Source: Cognatilysobacter terrigena
GTDB taxonomy: Bacteria; Pseudomonadota; Gammaproteobacteria; Xanthomonadales; Xanthomonadaceae
Length of the DNA stretch: 64,000 bases
NCBI RefSeq assembly: GCF_004361065.1
Contig: NZ_SELT01000007.1
Coordinates: 1 to 64,000 of the forward strand
Direction: 5' to 3'
The notes beneath the pieces are model-generated. The model had not been told where the DNA came from. It saw only the letters and a list, made by a program, of their open reading frames with translations, and ran no database searches. The position numbers were made by a program, and so were the translations under genes. Shown here one piece after another: positions 38,863 to 48,185 of the stretch; position 1 is the stretch's first letter, and the number at the start of each line of letters is the position of its first letter.

Positions 38863-40263
38863 TCAACGCGCCAGCCAGCGAATCACGCGATCGAGCTTCG
38901 CGTACGGCGGTTTCAGCAGATCGGTGACGGCGAAACGGCGCTGCTGGAACACCGGCAGCAGCTTGCTGAAGGTGTCGAAGCCCGCCTGCCCGTGGATCGC
39001 GCCCATGCCGCTCGGCCCGATGCCGCCGAACGGCAGGCCCTGCGCGCCGAAATGCAGCAGCGTGTCGTTGACGGTGACGCCGCCGGCGAGCGTGCCGTCG
39101 ACGAGCCGCTCGATGGTCGCGCGCAATGTGCTGAAGGGATACATCGCGAGCGGGCGTTCGAGTGCGGCGACGCGCGCGATCGCATCGTCGATCGAGTCGT
39201 ACGTCAGCACCGGCAGGATCGGTCCGAAGATCTCGTCCTGCATGACGCGCAGCGACGATGGCGGATCGAGGATCAGCGTCGGCGGAAGCAGGCGCGTCGC
39301 GGCGTCGCCCTCGCCGAACGGCGCGATCACCTTGGCGCCCGCAGCGCGTGCTTCGTCGATGTAGCCGCGAAGCCGCGCGAACTGCGCATCGTTGATGATG
39401 CGCGTGTAGTCGGCATCGCCACGCAGCTGCTCGCCGTAGCGCTCGCGCAGTTGCGCCGTCACCGCGTCGACGAACGCATCGCGGCGCGCGCGATCCACCA
39501 GCGCGTAATCGACGCCGATGCACGTCTGTCCCGCGTTGAACCACTTGCCGGTCGTGATGCGCGCCGCGGCGAGCGCGACGTCGAAATCGGGCGCCACGAT
39601 CGCCGGCGCCTTGCCACCGAGCTCGAGCGTCACGGGTGTCAGATTCGGTGCGGCCGCGGCCATCACCTTCCGACCGACGGCCGTTGAGCCGGTGAACAGC
39701 AGGTGGTCGAAAGGAAGCGACGCGAACGCCGCGCCGACGTCGGCGCCACCAAGCGCCACGGCGACGCGATCGTCCGGAAACACTGCCGCGAGCAGGTCGC
39801 GCAGCCATTCGCTCGTGCGCGGCGTGTGCTCGGAAGGTTTGAGATAGACGTGGTTGCCCGCCGCGATCGCGCTCACGAGCGGTACGAGCGCGAGATTCAC
39901 CGGGTAATTCCACGGCGAAATGATGCCGACCACGCCGACCGGCATCGGTCGCACGCGCGCCCGCGCCGGCCACAGCCGCCAGCCGACCTTCGCGCTCCGC
40001 GTACGCGTCCACCGGCGCAGGTGCGCGAGTGCGTGGTCGATCTCGGCGAGCACGATCAGCGTTTCCGCGATCAGGTTCTCGTGCGTCGAGCGATGGCCGA
40101 AGTCCGCGCGGATCGCGGTGTCCATCGTCGACTGCCGCGCACGGAATTCATCGCGCAGGCGATGAAGATCGGCACGTCGCTGCGCGAGGTCCGGCTTGCG
40201 CGCGCGCCACGCGGCGAGCAGGCGTGCATGCGTGGCGGCGAGGTCGGGATTCAGCGCGTTCAT
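38863..40263 (-). CDS. Coniferyl-aldehyde-dehydrogenase-like ALDH
   Basis: 466 residues of the NAD(P)-dependent aldehyde dehydrogenase superfamily. Catalytic Glu214 in LELGGKAP and Cys248 in FNAGQTCIG are present, as are the NAD-binding FTGSTAVGRKV and the SPWNYPVNLAL motif. The short length and lack of an extended C-terminus fit the coniferyl aldehyde dehydrogenase/ALDH3-like branch, but the substrate cannot be fixed from sequence. Divergent from the carbonic anhydrase gene by 44 bases. Confidence 0.88.
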   Translation of the reverse strand: MNALNPDLAATHARLLAAWRARKPDLAQRRADLHRLRDEFRARQSTMDTAIRADFGHRSTHENLIAETLIVLAEIDHALAHLRRWTRTRSAKVGWRLWPARARVRPMPVGVVGIISPWNYPVNLALVPLVSAIAAGNHVYLKPSEHTPRTSEWLRDLLAAVFPDDRVAVALGGADVGAAFASLPFDHLLFTGSTAVGRKVMAAAAPNLTPVTLELGGKAPAIVAPDFDVALAAARITTGKWFNAGQTCIGVDYALVDRARRDAFVDAVTAQLRERYGEQLRGDADYTRIINDAQFARLRGYIDEARAAGAKVIAPFGEGDAATRLLPPTLILDPPSSLRVMQDEIFGPILPVLTYDSIDDAIARVAALERPLAMYPFSTLRATIERLVDGTLAGGVTVNDTLLHFGAQGLPFGGIGPSGMGAIHGQAGFDTFSKLLPVFQQRRFAVTDLLKPPYAKLDRVIRWLAR

Positions 40264-40307
40264 GCGGTCGCGTCGGGCGGCGGAAGCCGACAGCCTACAA
40301 TCCGCGC

Positions 40308-40844
40308 ATGGCGATCCGACCCTACCTCGAACACCTTCCGACCCTCGGTGCGCGCTGCTACGTCGACGAGGCGGCCACCGTCATCGGCGACGTCGTGCTC
40401 GGCGACGACGTGTCCGTCTGGCCGGGCACGGTCATCCGCGGCGACGTCAACTTCATCCGCATCGGTGATCGCACCAATATCCAGGACGGCACCGTCGTGC
40501 ATGTGAGCCACGACGGCCCGCACGCCAAGCTCGGCGGTTTCGCCACGCGCATCGGCGCCGACGTCACCATCGGCCACAAGGCCATCGTGCACGCCTGCAC
40601 GATCGAGGACGCCGTGCTGATCGGCATGGGCGCGATCGTGCTCGACGGCGCGGTGGTGAAGAAGCACGGCTTCGTCGGCGCAGGTGCGGTGGTGCCGCCG
40701 GGCAAGGTGGTCGGCGAGCGCGAGCTGTGGCTCGGGAACCCCGCCAAGATGGTGCGCGTGCTCAGCGATGCGGAAGTCGAAGCGCTGTACTACTCCGCGC
40801 AGCACTACGTGCGGCTCAAGGACCACTACCTCGGCGCTGGCTGA
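40308..40844 (+). CDS. Gamma-class carbonic anhydrase family protein
   Basis: 178 residues of left-handed beta-helix hexapeptide repeats. Residues GDRTNIQDGTVVHVS and IGHKAIVHACTIED carry the three zinc-ligand histidines of the gamma class. These proteins are often called YrdA-like; carbonic anhydrase activity is proven for only some members. ATG at 40308. Ends 49 bases before the RDD gene, but the RDD operon has its own GGGGA ribosome site. Confidence 0.92.
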   Translation: MAIRPYLEHLPTLGARCYVDEAATVIGDVVLGDDVSVWPGTVIRGDVNFIRIGDRTNIQDGTVVHVSHDGPHAKLGGFATRIGADVTIGHKAIVHACTIEDAVLIGMGAIVLDGAVVKKHGFVGAGAVVPPGKVVGERELWLGNPAKMVRVLSDAEVEALYYSAQHYVRLKDHYLGAG

Positions 40845-40893
40845 GGCGGCGCGTGGACGGTAGAGTCGTCGGCGGGGGATAGGGGATTTGAAG

Positions 40894-41412
40894 ATGGACG
40901 AGTCGTGGGCCACGGGGCGGCCTGACGCGCACAATCCGTACGCGACGCCGCAGGCCGTCGTCGCGATGCCGCCGCCGCTGCGCGAAGCCTTTGCGTACGT
41001 GCCGGCGAGCCGGTGGTTGCGCCTCGGTGCGCGACTGCTCGATCAGCTGTTCGTGCTGCTGGCGTTCGTGCCGCTCATCGTGGGCCTCGCGCTCGGCGAG
41101 AACATGCGCGGCTTCTATGCGCTCGCGCTGGCGACGCCGCTGCTGCTGATCGCGCTGCTCGTCGCGAACATCATCGGGCTCGATCGCCGCGGCCAGACGC
41201 TCGGCAAGCGACTGGTCGGTATCCGCATCCTGCGCAGCGACGGCTCGCATCCGACGCTCGGTCGCAGCTTCGGCATCCGCTCGGTCGTGCCGTTCCTGAT
41301 CGCGTTCTTCTTCGGCCCGTTCGGGCTGATCGATGCGCTGTGGATCTTCGGCAACGAGCGCCGTTGCCTGCACGACCTGATGGCCGACACGATCGTCGTC
41401 CCCGCGCAATGA
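40894..41412 (+). CDS. RDD-family membrane protein (first gene of MoxR operon)
   Basis: 172 residues from the ATG at 40894, which has GGGGA 7 bases upstream; a TTG at 40888 is in frame. After a 35-residue Pro-rich cytoplasmic N-terminus the RDD domain begins (LRLGARLLDQLFVLLAFVPL), with three to four membrane helices and the conserved GQTLGKRLVGIRIL loop. RDD proteins may act in transport or envelope stress; function unknown. Overlaps the next RDD gene by ATGA. Confidence 0.88.
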   Translation: MDESWATGRPDAHNPYATPQAVVAMPPPLREAFAYVPASRWLRLGARLLDQLFVLLAFVPLIVGLALGENMRGFYALALATPLLLIALLVANIIGLDRRGQTLGKRLVGIRILRSDGSHPTLGRSFGIRSVVPFLIAFFFGPFGLIDALWIFGNERRCLHDLMADTIVVPAQ

Positions 41413-42122
41413 CGCCCGCGGCCCGGCGCGCGGTCGCGCTGCTCGACACCCACCACGACGTGGTGACGCCCGAAGGCGTCGCCCTGCACCTGCCCGTCGC
41501 TGGGCCGGTGCCGCGCGCGCTCGCGTGGCTGATCGACTTCGCGATCCGCATGGCCGTGCTGTTCGCGCTGTCGATGGTGCTGGGGCTGCTCGGCGGCGCC
41601 GGCGCGGGTGCGATGGCGGTGGTCGCGTTCCTGCTCTACTGGTTCTATCCGGTCGTCTGCGAAGTGATGTTCGACGGACGCTCGCCCGGCAAGCGCGCGC
41701 TCGGCCTGCGCGTGGTCGCCGCCGATGGCGCGCCGATCGGCTGGCGCGCGTCGTTCGCGCGCAACCTGCTGCGCGTGGTCGACATGCTGCCGTTCGGCTA
41801 CGCACTGGGACTCGTGTCGTGCCTGGCCGATCCCGCCGCACGTCGCCTGGGCGACATGGTCGCCGGTTCGCTCGTGGTGCATCTGGTGCCCGATTCGCGC
41901 GGCGACGCGGCGCCCGTGGTCGCGCCGCATCCACCGCGCGTGCCGCTGCAACCGGCGGAACAGGCGGCGATCGTCGACTTCGCCGAGCGTGCGCCGGTGT
42001 TGACGGTCGCGCGTCGTGACGAACTCGCCGACATCGCGTCGCCGCTGGTGAACGCACGCGGCTCGCGCGCGTCCGAGGCGTTGTACGCAGTCGCCGCCTG
42101 GTTGCTGGGGCGTCGCGCATGA
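41409..42122 (+). CDS. RDD-family membrane protein (second)
   Basis: 237 residues. RDD domain (VPRALAWLIDFAIRMAVLFAL ... GRSPGKRALGLRVVAADG) with about four membrane segments and a C-terminal soluble tail of ~80 residues rich in Pro, Ala and Arg. It is a paralogue of the preceding gene and overlaps it and the following gene by 4 bases each, implying coupled translation. Confidence 0.88.
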   Translation: MTPAARRAVALLDTHHDVVTPEGVALHLPVAGPVPRALAWLIDFAIRMAVLFALSMVLGLLGGAGAGAMAVVAFLLYWFYPVVCEVMFDGRSPGKRALGLRVVAADGAPIGWRASFARNLLRVVDMLPFGYALGLVSCLADPAARRLGDMVAGSLVVHLVPDSRGDAAPVVAPHPPRVPLQPAEQAAIVDFAERAPVLTVARRDELADIASPLVNARGSRASEALYAVAAWLLGRRA

Positions 42123-43135
42123 AGCAGGACGCGTTCGTCGAGCGCCACCTCGCCGAATGGGAGGCGTTCGAGCACTGGCTCGACACGCGCGGTGGCAATG
42201 CGCGTCGCGCACGCGGCACGTACGACGCCTACACGCTGTCCGACAGCGAGATTCCCGCGCGGTACCGCCGCATCACGCAGCAGCTCGCGCTCGCTTCGCG
42301 CCGCGGCTACAGCACGCAGGTGACGGCGCGGCTGCGCTCGCTCATGCAGCGCGGCCATGCGGTGCTCTACCGCACGCCGGCGCCGCGCTGGCGACGCGTG
42401 CTCGCCTTCTTCCTGGGCGGATTCCCCAGGCTGGTGCGCGAGGAATGGCGCTACATGGTCGCCGCCGCGGGGCTGCTGTACGTGCCGGCGGTGCTCGTGT
42501 ACGCGGCGATCCAGTTCGATCCCGATCTTTCGTCCGCGCTGTTTCCGCCGGAAATGCTCGCGCAGTTCGAGCAGATGTACGACCCGGCCGACGCCGCGCG
42601 CAAGCTCGGCCGCGACAGCGGCACCGACGTCGCGATGTTCGGCTTCTACATCTGGAACAACGTGTCGATCGCGTTCAAGACGTTCGCCAGCGGTGCGCTC
42701 GCCGCGATCGGCTCGATCATCGTGCTGATCCAGAACGGGTTGCTGATGGGTGGTGTCGCCGGCCACCTGCAGGCGGTGGGGCGTGGCGATCCGTTCTGGC
42801 GCTTCGTGTGCGGGCATGCGTCGTTCGAACTTACCGCGATCGTCATCGCCGGCGGCGCGGGCATGCAGATCGGCCTGCGCCTGCTGATGCCCGGGCAACG
42901 GCGTCGCATCGACGCGTTGGTCGAGGCGGGCAAGCGCGGCGCGCTGCTCAGTGCCGGCGTGTTCGCGATGCTGGTGATCGCCGCATTCCTCGAAGCGTTC
43001 TGGTCGTCGATCGGCTGGATGCCGGCGGCGGTGAAGTATTCGGTCGCGGCGGTGCTGTGGTCGCTGGTCGCGCTGTGGTTGCTGCGCGGCGGACGCGGGC
43101 GCCTGCCGGACGAGATCGACGAGGCCGAGGCATGA
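42119..43135 (+). CDS. SpoIIM-like (stage II sporulation protein M family) membrane protein
   Basis: 338 residues. Soluble N-terminal ~100 residues, then five to six hydrophobic segments in the SpoIIM arrangement, with the conserved FYIWNNVSIAFKTFASG and GHASFELTAIVIAGGAGMQIG. The family in Bacillus takes part in engulfment, but non-sporulating bacteria carry it beside MoxR/DUF58 genes as here, where its function is unknown. 4-base overlaps at both ends. Confidence 0.88.
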   Translation: MKQDAFVERHLAEWEAFEHWLDTRGGNARRARGTYDAYTLSDSEIPARYRRITQQLALASRRGYSTQVTARLRSLMQRGHAVLYRTPAPRWRRVLAFFLGGFPRLVREEWRYMVAAAGLLYVPAVLVYAAIQFDPDLSSALFPPEMLAQFEQMYDPADAARKLGRDSGTDVAMFGFYIWNNVSIAFKTFASGALAAIGSIIVLIQNGLLMGGVAGHLQAVGRGDPFWRFVCGHASFELTAIVIAGGAGMQIGLRLLMPGQRRRIDALVEAGKRGALLSAGVFAMLVIAAFLEAFWSSIGWMPAAVKYSVAAVLWSLVALWLLRGGRGRLPDEIDEAEA

Positions 43136-44661
43136 GGATCGACGACCTCACCGTCGCGCTGCGCCCGCGTTCGTCGTGGGAGGCGATCGAACTCGGCACC
43201 GCGCTCGTGCGTCGCCACGCGCGTGCGATCTGGCGGCCGTGGCTGCTGCTCACGCTGCCGGCGTTCGTGCTGGTCAATGCCGCGTGCTGGGCACTCGGCC
43301 ATCCCGGCGTCGCCATGTTCGTGATGTGGTGGCTCAAGCCGGTGTTCGACCGCCTGCCGCTGTTCGTGCTGTCGCACGCGGTGTTCGGCGAAGTGCCGGA
43401 CACGCGCGCGACGTTGCGCGGCGCGTTCCGAGGCGGTGGCCGCGCGATGATCGGCTACCTGTCGTGGCGACGCCTGAGTCCTGCGCGCGCTCTGCTATTG
43501 CCGGTCGACGTGCTCGAAGGCGGGCCGGCGGCGCAGGCGGGTGCGCGACGTCGTGTGCTCGCCGGTCCGGCCTACGGTGTCGCGTCGCTGTGCCTACTGG
43601 TGTTCGCGAATTTCGAGGCGGCGCTGGTCTTCGGCTTTGCCGGCATCGCCCTGCTGTTCATCCCCAACGAGTTCGTGCGCGCGGCGTTCCAGGATCTCTG
43701 GCTCCAGATGCGCGAAGCGCCGGCGTGGATGACGCTGATCGAGAACGGGCTGGTGTGGGCAGCGACCAGCGTGCTCGAGCCGTTCTATGTCGGAAGCGGC
43801 TTCGGCCAGTACCTCAACCGCCGCACCGAGATCGAGGGCTGGGACATCGAACTCGCGTTCCGCCGACTGCGCGCGCGGCTGCTCGACGCCGCCGGCCCGG
43901 CGCTACTGATCGCCTGCGTGCTGCTCGCGCCGCGCCTGTCGTTCGCGGCGGAGCGCTCGACGATGGCGCAGTGCCCGCTGCCCGTGCACGACACCTCGAT
44001 GCTGCAACGCGCGTTCGGCGGCGACTACCGCGACGCGCGCGGCTTCGAGCATGCGGTCGAGAAGGCCTATCAGGATCCGCGCCTGCATCCGCAGCGCAAG
44101 GTGTCGACGTGGAAGCCCAAGCATCCGGAAAAGCGCGAGGCGAAGCCGCAGCGCCTGCCGGACTGGCTCATCGCGATCGGCAAGGCGATCGCGTCGATCG
44201 GCGAAGTCACGCTGTGGGCGATCGCCGGCGCGCTCGTGCTGCTGCTCGTCTGGTTGCTGTATCGCTGGTGGCCGACGCTGCAGTCGATCGTGCGCGAGCC
44301 ACGCGTACCGCCGGCGCCGCCGGTCGAGCAGGCGGTCGCCGAACCGGTGCCGCTGCCGCGCGACATCGTCGCGAGCGTGCGTCGCCTGTGGGCCGCTGGC
44401 CATGCGCGCGACGCGCTGGCGCTGCTGTATCGCGCTGCGGTCGAGGCCATGCTCGGTGCGACGGATCGCGTGCTGCCGCCGGGCGCAACGGAAGCCCAGT
44501 GCCTGCGCGCGTCGCAGGCCTTGCCGGAATCGCCGCGTCGCGCATTCGCACGCGTGGTGCGCCTGTGGCAGTACGCCGCGTGGGCCGAACGCGTGCCCAC
44601 CGATGACGAATTCGAAGCGGTGCTCGACGATGCCGCGCTGCAGTTCGGGTGGCGGGCATGA
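43132..44661 (+). CDS. DUF4129 membrane protein
   Basis: 509 residues. The N-terminal half is hydrophobic with several membrane helices (for example AIWRPWLLLTLPAFVLVNAACW and ASLCLLVFANFEAALVFGFAG). A second membrane helix group lies near 355-380. The C-terminal ~110 residues (SVRRLWAAGHARDALALLYRAAVEAML ... RLWQYAAWAERVPTDDEFEAVLDD) are the DUF4129 domain, often fused to transglutaminase-like proteins in MoxR operons. No transglutaminase Cys-His-Asp triad is seen. Overlaps neighbours by 4 bases. Confidence 0.82.
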   Translation: MRIDDLTVALRPRSSWEAIELGTALVRRHARAIWRPWLLLTLPAFVLVNAACWALGHPGVAMFVMWWLKPVFDRLPLFVLSHAVFGEVPDTRATLRGAFRGGGRAMIGYLSWRRLSPARALLLPVDVLEGGPAAQAGARRRVLAGPAYGVASLCLLVFANFEAALVFGFAGIALLFIPNEFVRAAFQDLWLQMREAPAWMTLIENGLVWAATSVLEPFYVGSGFGQYLNRRTEIEGWDIELAFRRLRARLLDAAGPALLIACVLLAPRLSFAAERSTMAQCPLPVHDTSMLQRAFGGDYRDARGFEHAVEKAYQDPRLHPQRKVSTWKPKHPEKREAKPQRLPDWLIAIGKAIASIGEVTLWAIAGALVLLLVWLLYRWWPTLQSIVREPRVPPAPPVEQAVAEPVPLPRDIVASVRRLWAAGHARDALALLYRAAVEAMLGATDRVLPPGATEAQCLRASQALPESPRRAFARVVRLWQYAAWAERVPTDDEFEAVLDDAALQFGWRA

Positions 44662-45785
44662 AGCGCCTGCATGTCCCGCTGATCGCGATCGGCGCGGCGC
44701 TCGTCGCGCTGGTGGTCGCGCGGTGGCTGCATACCTACGAGCGTGTGGACGAGTGGATCGACCTGCCGCGCACGGGCGAGGCGGCGACGAATCCGTTGTT
44801 CGGCCTGCGCGTGGCGCTGGAGAAGGACGGCCGTCGCGTGCATGCCTGGCGTCGCCTCGCACCCGAGGCCATGCATCTCGCGCCGACCGACACGCTTCTG
44901 TACGACGGCGACATCCGTGCGATCTCGACGCCGGTGCGTCGCGCGCTGCTCGACTGGGTGCGCCGCGGCGGCCATCTCATCGTTGCGCTGCCGGCGCCCG
45001 ATGCCGCGCTCGACGTATTCACCCATCGCGATGCGACGCATGTCGGCGTGCCGCTGCTCGACGAGATCGGCGTGCGCATGCGTCGCGGCACCGGCGGCTG
45101 CATCGGTGACGGCGATACCGCGATCTACACGCTCTGCGGCACGCGTCGCTTCGACGTCCCGCCCGGCACCGCGCAGCGCATCGGCGACGACGAGGGCGAC
45201 GTGCTGGCGCGCGTACGCGTCGGCGCGGGCAGCGTCGATGTCGTCGGCTCGCTGGAATTCGTCGACACCGATCGCCTCGAGCAACGCACGAACGCCGCGT
45301 TCGCGCACCAGCTAATCAGCGGTGGCGATGCGCACGGCGTCGTGCACCTCGTGCACAGCAGCGACATGCCGTCGCTGTGGATGACGCTGGTGAGCCGCGG
45401 CTGGCCGGTCTGGCTGCCGCTGGCGCTGCTGCTCGCGGGCTGGATGTGGGCGCGCATGCGTCACTTCGGCCCGTTGATTCCGTCGCCGACGCTGGAGCGT
45501 CGCTCGCTGCTGGAGCATGTCGCCGCCAGCGGCCAGCACCAGTGGCGTTACGGCCGCGCCGACGCGCTGTACGCCGCGCTGCTCGACGCCTTCCAGGCGC
45601 GCCTGCGCCGACGCGATCCGCAGGCCGCCGCGCTGCAGGGCGAGGCGCAGACGTTGCGCCTCGTCGAACGCACCGGCCTGCCGCATGCGCAGGTCATCGA
45701 CGCCCTCACACCGCCCGATCCACGCGACGCGAAAGCGCTCGCGACCCGCATCGCCACCCTTGTCCGCATGAGAAACCGGCTATGA
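44658..45785 (+). CDS. DUF4350 membrane-anchored protein
   Basis: 375 residues from the ATG at 44658 that overlaps the previous stop. N-terminal membrane anchor (HVPLIAIGAALVALVVARWL), an extracytoplasmic alpha/beta domain (TDTLLYDGDIRAISTPVRRALLDWVRRGGHLIVALP) of the DUF4350 type that resembles glutamine-amidotransferase-like folds, a second helix near 250-270 (WPVWLPLALLLAGWMW) and a cytoplasmic helical tail. Standard member of MoxR-DUF58 operons. Confidence 0.85.
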   Translation: MKRLHVPLIAIGAALVALVVARWLHTYERVDEWIDLPRTGEAATNPLFGLRVALEKDGRRVHAWRRLAPEAMHLAPTDTLLYDGDIRAISTPVRRALLDWVRRGGHLIVALPAPDAALDVFTHRDATHVGVPLLDEIGVRMRRGTGGCIGDGDTAIYTLCGTRRFDVPPGTAQRIGDDEGDVLARVRVGAGSVDVVGSLEFVDTDRLEQRTNAAFAHQLISGGDAHGVVHLVHSSDMPSLWMTLVSRGWPVWLPLALLLAGWMWARMRHFGPLIPSPTLERRSLLEHVAASGQHQWRYGRADALYAALLDAFQARLRRRDPQAAALQGEAQTLRLVERTGLPHAQVIDALTPPDPRDAKALATRIATLVRMRNRL

Positions 45786-46762
45786 CCGATACCGCTGCCA
45801 CTCCGCTCACCGGCGACGCCCTCGCCGAGGCCGCATCGCGCCTGCGGGACGCGGTGTCCGGCGCCTTCATCGGCCAGCCCGATGTGCTGGAGCAGATCCT
45901 CGTCGCGCTGCTCGCCGGCGGCCACGTGCTCATCGAGGGCGTGCCCGGCCTCGGCAAGACGCTGCTGGTGCGCGCGCTCGCACAGGCCATCGACTGCCAG
46001 CACGCGCGCGTGCAGTTCACGCCCGACCTGATGCCCAGCGACATCAGCGGCCACGCCGTGTGGGATCCGAAGACGGAGACGTTCTCGATCCGCCGCGGCC
46101 CGGTGTTCACCAACCTGCTGCTCGCCGACGAGATCAACCGCGCACCGGCGAAGACGCAGGCCGCGTTGCTCGAAGCGATGGCCGAACGACAGGTCACCAT
46201 CGAAGGCCAGAGTTTCCAGCTGCCGCCGCCGTTCATGGCGCTCGCCACGCAGAACCCGCTCGAACACGAAGGCACGTATCCGCTGCCGGAAGCGCAGCTC
46301 GACCGTTTCCTGCTCAAGGTGCTGATCGGCTATCCGTCGCGCGCCGATGAAGTGCGCATGGTCGCCGACGTCAGCCGTGGCGCCGCGAGCACGTTCGATC
46401 TCTCCAGCGTGCCGCGCGTGCTCGGCCCGGACGACATCGTCGCCATGCAGAACGCGACCGCTCAGCTGCACGTCGACGACGCGATCGTCGATTACGCCGT
46501 GCGCATCGCCGCGAGCACGCGCGACTGGGCCGGCATCGCGCTCGGCGCCGGCCCGCGCGGCTCGATCGCGCTGGTGCGTTGCGCGCGTGCCCAGGCGGTG
46601 CTCGCCGGCCGTGACTTCGTTACGCCCGACGACGTGCGCGAAGTCGCGCTGCCGGCGCTGCGCCATCGCATCGGCCTGTCGCCGGAGCTGCAGCTCGAAG
46701 GCCAGTCCACCGACACCGTGCTCAAGGCGCTGCTCGCACGCGTGGAAGCGCCGCGCCAGTGA
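45782..46762 (+). CDS. MoxR-type AAA+ ATPase
   Basis: 326 residues. Walker A GVPGLGKT near 60-67, Walker B LLLADEINRAPAKTQAALLEAM, sensor 1 region ATQNPLEHEGTYPLPEAQLDRFLLKV and the arginine finger region downstream. MoxR ATPases act as chaperones that mature or activate metalloenzymes and envelope complexes, working with DUF58 and VWA proteins. Here the partner DUF58 gene is next and overlaps by 4 bases. Confidence 0.95.
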   Translation: MTDTAATPLTGDALAEAASRLRDAVSGAFIGQPDVLEQILVALLAGGHVLIEGVPGLGKTLLVRALAQAIDCQHARVQFTPDLMPSDISGHAVWDPKTETFSIRRGPVFTNLLLADEINRAPAKTQAALLEAMAERQVTIEGQSFQLPPPFMALATQNPLEHEGTYPLPEAQLDRFLLKVLIGYPSRADEVRMVADVSRGAASTFDLSSVPRVLGPDDIVAMQNATAQLHVDDAIVDYAVRIAASTRDWAGIALGAGPRGSIALVRCARAQAVLAGRDFVTPDDVREVALPALRHRIGLSPELQLEGQSTDTVLKALLARVEAPRQ

Positions 46763-48087
46763 ATTCGTCGCGCACCCGCGTGCCGCGTCCTGCGACGCCG
46801 CTGTTCGTGCTGCTCGCCGCGTGGTCGGCGATCGGCGTGCCGGTGGTGTTCGGGTACGTCGAGCGCGCGGCGTGGCTGTGGGCCGGTGTCGCGATCGCAG
46901 TGGTCGTTGCGGTCGACGCGCTGCGCCTGCTGGGCCTGCGGCCGCCGAACGTGCGCCGCGAGATGCCGGAAACGTGGCCGGTCGGCGTCGAGACGGCGGT
47001 GACGCTGCACTTCGACGACATAGCGCCGCGTCGCATAGCCGCCGACGTGTTCGACCTGCATCCGGGCGGCTGGCGCGTGCGCGATCTTCCGCGGCGTGTC
47101 GAGCTGCGTCGCGGTGTCGAGACCTCGATCGAGTACGCGCTCACGCCGCAGGAGCGCGGCGATTTCGGCTTCGAGGGCGTGCAGCTGCGCCTGCGGTCGC
47201 CGTGGCGCCTGCTGTGGCGCGATGTCGTGATCGGGCGTGCGCAGGCGGTGCGGGTGTTCCCCAACTTCGCGCCGCTGGCGAAGTTCGCGATGTTCAGTGC
47301 GGACCAGGCGTCACGCCTCGTCGGTGCGCACATCAAGCGGCGTCGCGGCGAAGGCACCGATTTCCACCAGATGCGCGACTACCGCGTCGGCGATTCGATG
47401 CGGCAGATCGACTGGAAGGCCACTGCACGCACGCGTCGCCTGATCTCGCGCGAGTACCAGGACGAGCGCAACCAGCAGGTCGTGCTGATGCTCGACACCG
47501 GCCGCCGCCTGCTCGCGCGCGACGATGCGATGAGCCATTTCGACCACGTGCTCGACGCCGCGCTCGTCGTCGCCTGGCTCGCGTTGCGACAGGGCGATGG
47601 CGTCGGCCTGCTCGCGAGCGGTGGCGATACCGCATGGGTGCCCCCGCAGCGTGGCGCCGCGGCGATCGATCGCCTTCTGCGCGCGACCTATGCGCTGCAG
47701 CCGCGCCCGGTCGCCACCGACTTCCTTGCCGCGGCCACCGAGATCGCGCTGCGCCAGCAGCGTCGCTCGCTGGTCATGATGGTCACCAACCTGCGCGACG
47801 AGGACATGGACGACGTGCTCGCCGCCGTGCATCTGCTGCGGCGTCGCCACCTGGTTTGCATCGCGAGCCTGCGCGAAGCGGCGCTCGATACGACGCTCGC
47901 GGCGGACGTCCGTGATCTGCAGGGCGCGCTCACCGCCGGCGCGACGGCGCAGTACCTCGCGCGCCGCACCGAGGCGCACGATGCGCTGCGCAGCCACGGG
48001 GTGCTGGTGCTCGACGTCACCTGCGACCAGCTGCCGGCGGCGCTGGTCGAGAAGTACCTGTCGGTGAAGCGCGACGGGCTGCTCTAG
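46759..48087 (+). CDS. DUF58 domain protein, last gene of MoxR operon
   Basis: 442 residues, starting at a GTG that overlaps the moxR stop (GTGA). Two N-terminal membrane helices (LFVLLAAWSAIGVPVVFGYV and AWLWAGVAIAVVVAVDAL), then an extracytoplasmic beta-rich region, and the DUF58 signature GAHIKRRRGEGTDFHQMRDYRVGDSMRQIDWKATAR followed by a VWA-like part with LMLDTGRRLLA (MIDAS-like). It is the usual MoxR partner. Confidence 0.93.
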   Translation: MNSSRTRVPRPATPLFVLLAAWSAIGVPVVFGYVERAAWLWAGVAIAVVVAVDALRLLGLRPPNVRREMPETWPVGVETAVTLHFDDIAPRRIAADVFDLHPGGWRVRDLPRRVELRRGVETSIEYALTPQERGDFGFEGVQLRLRSPWRLLWRDVVIGRAQAVRVFPNFAPLAKFAMFSADQASRLVGAHIKRRRGEGTDFHQMRDYRVGDSMRQIDWKATARTRRLISREYQDERNQQVVLMLDTGRRLLARDDAMSHFDHVLDAALVVAWLALRQGDGVGLLASGGDTAWVPPQRGAAAIDRLLRATYALQPRPVATDFLAAATEIALRQQRRSLVMMVTNLRDEDMDDVLAAVHLLRRRHLVCIASLREAALDTTLAADVRDLQGALTAGATAQYLARRTEAHDALRSHGVLVLDVTCDQLPAALVEKYLSVKRDGLL

Positions 48088-48185
48088 CGCAGTCGCGCCG
48101 CGGCGGTCATGCTGCGGGCGGTTCGCGGTCTAAAGCAATGAGCGTGCGTCGGGATCGACGCAATGCACGTCCGCCGCTGGTGGCC

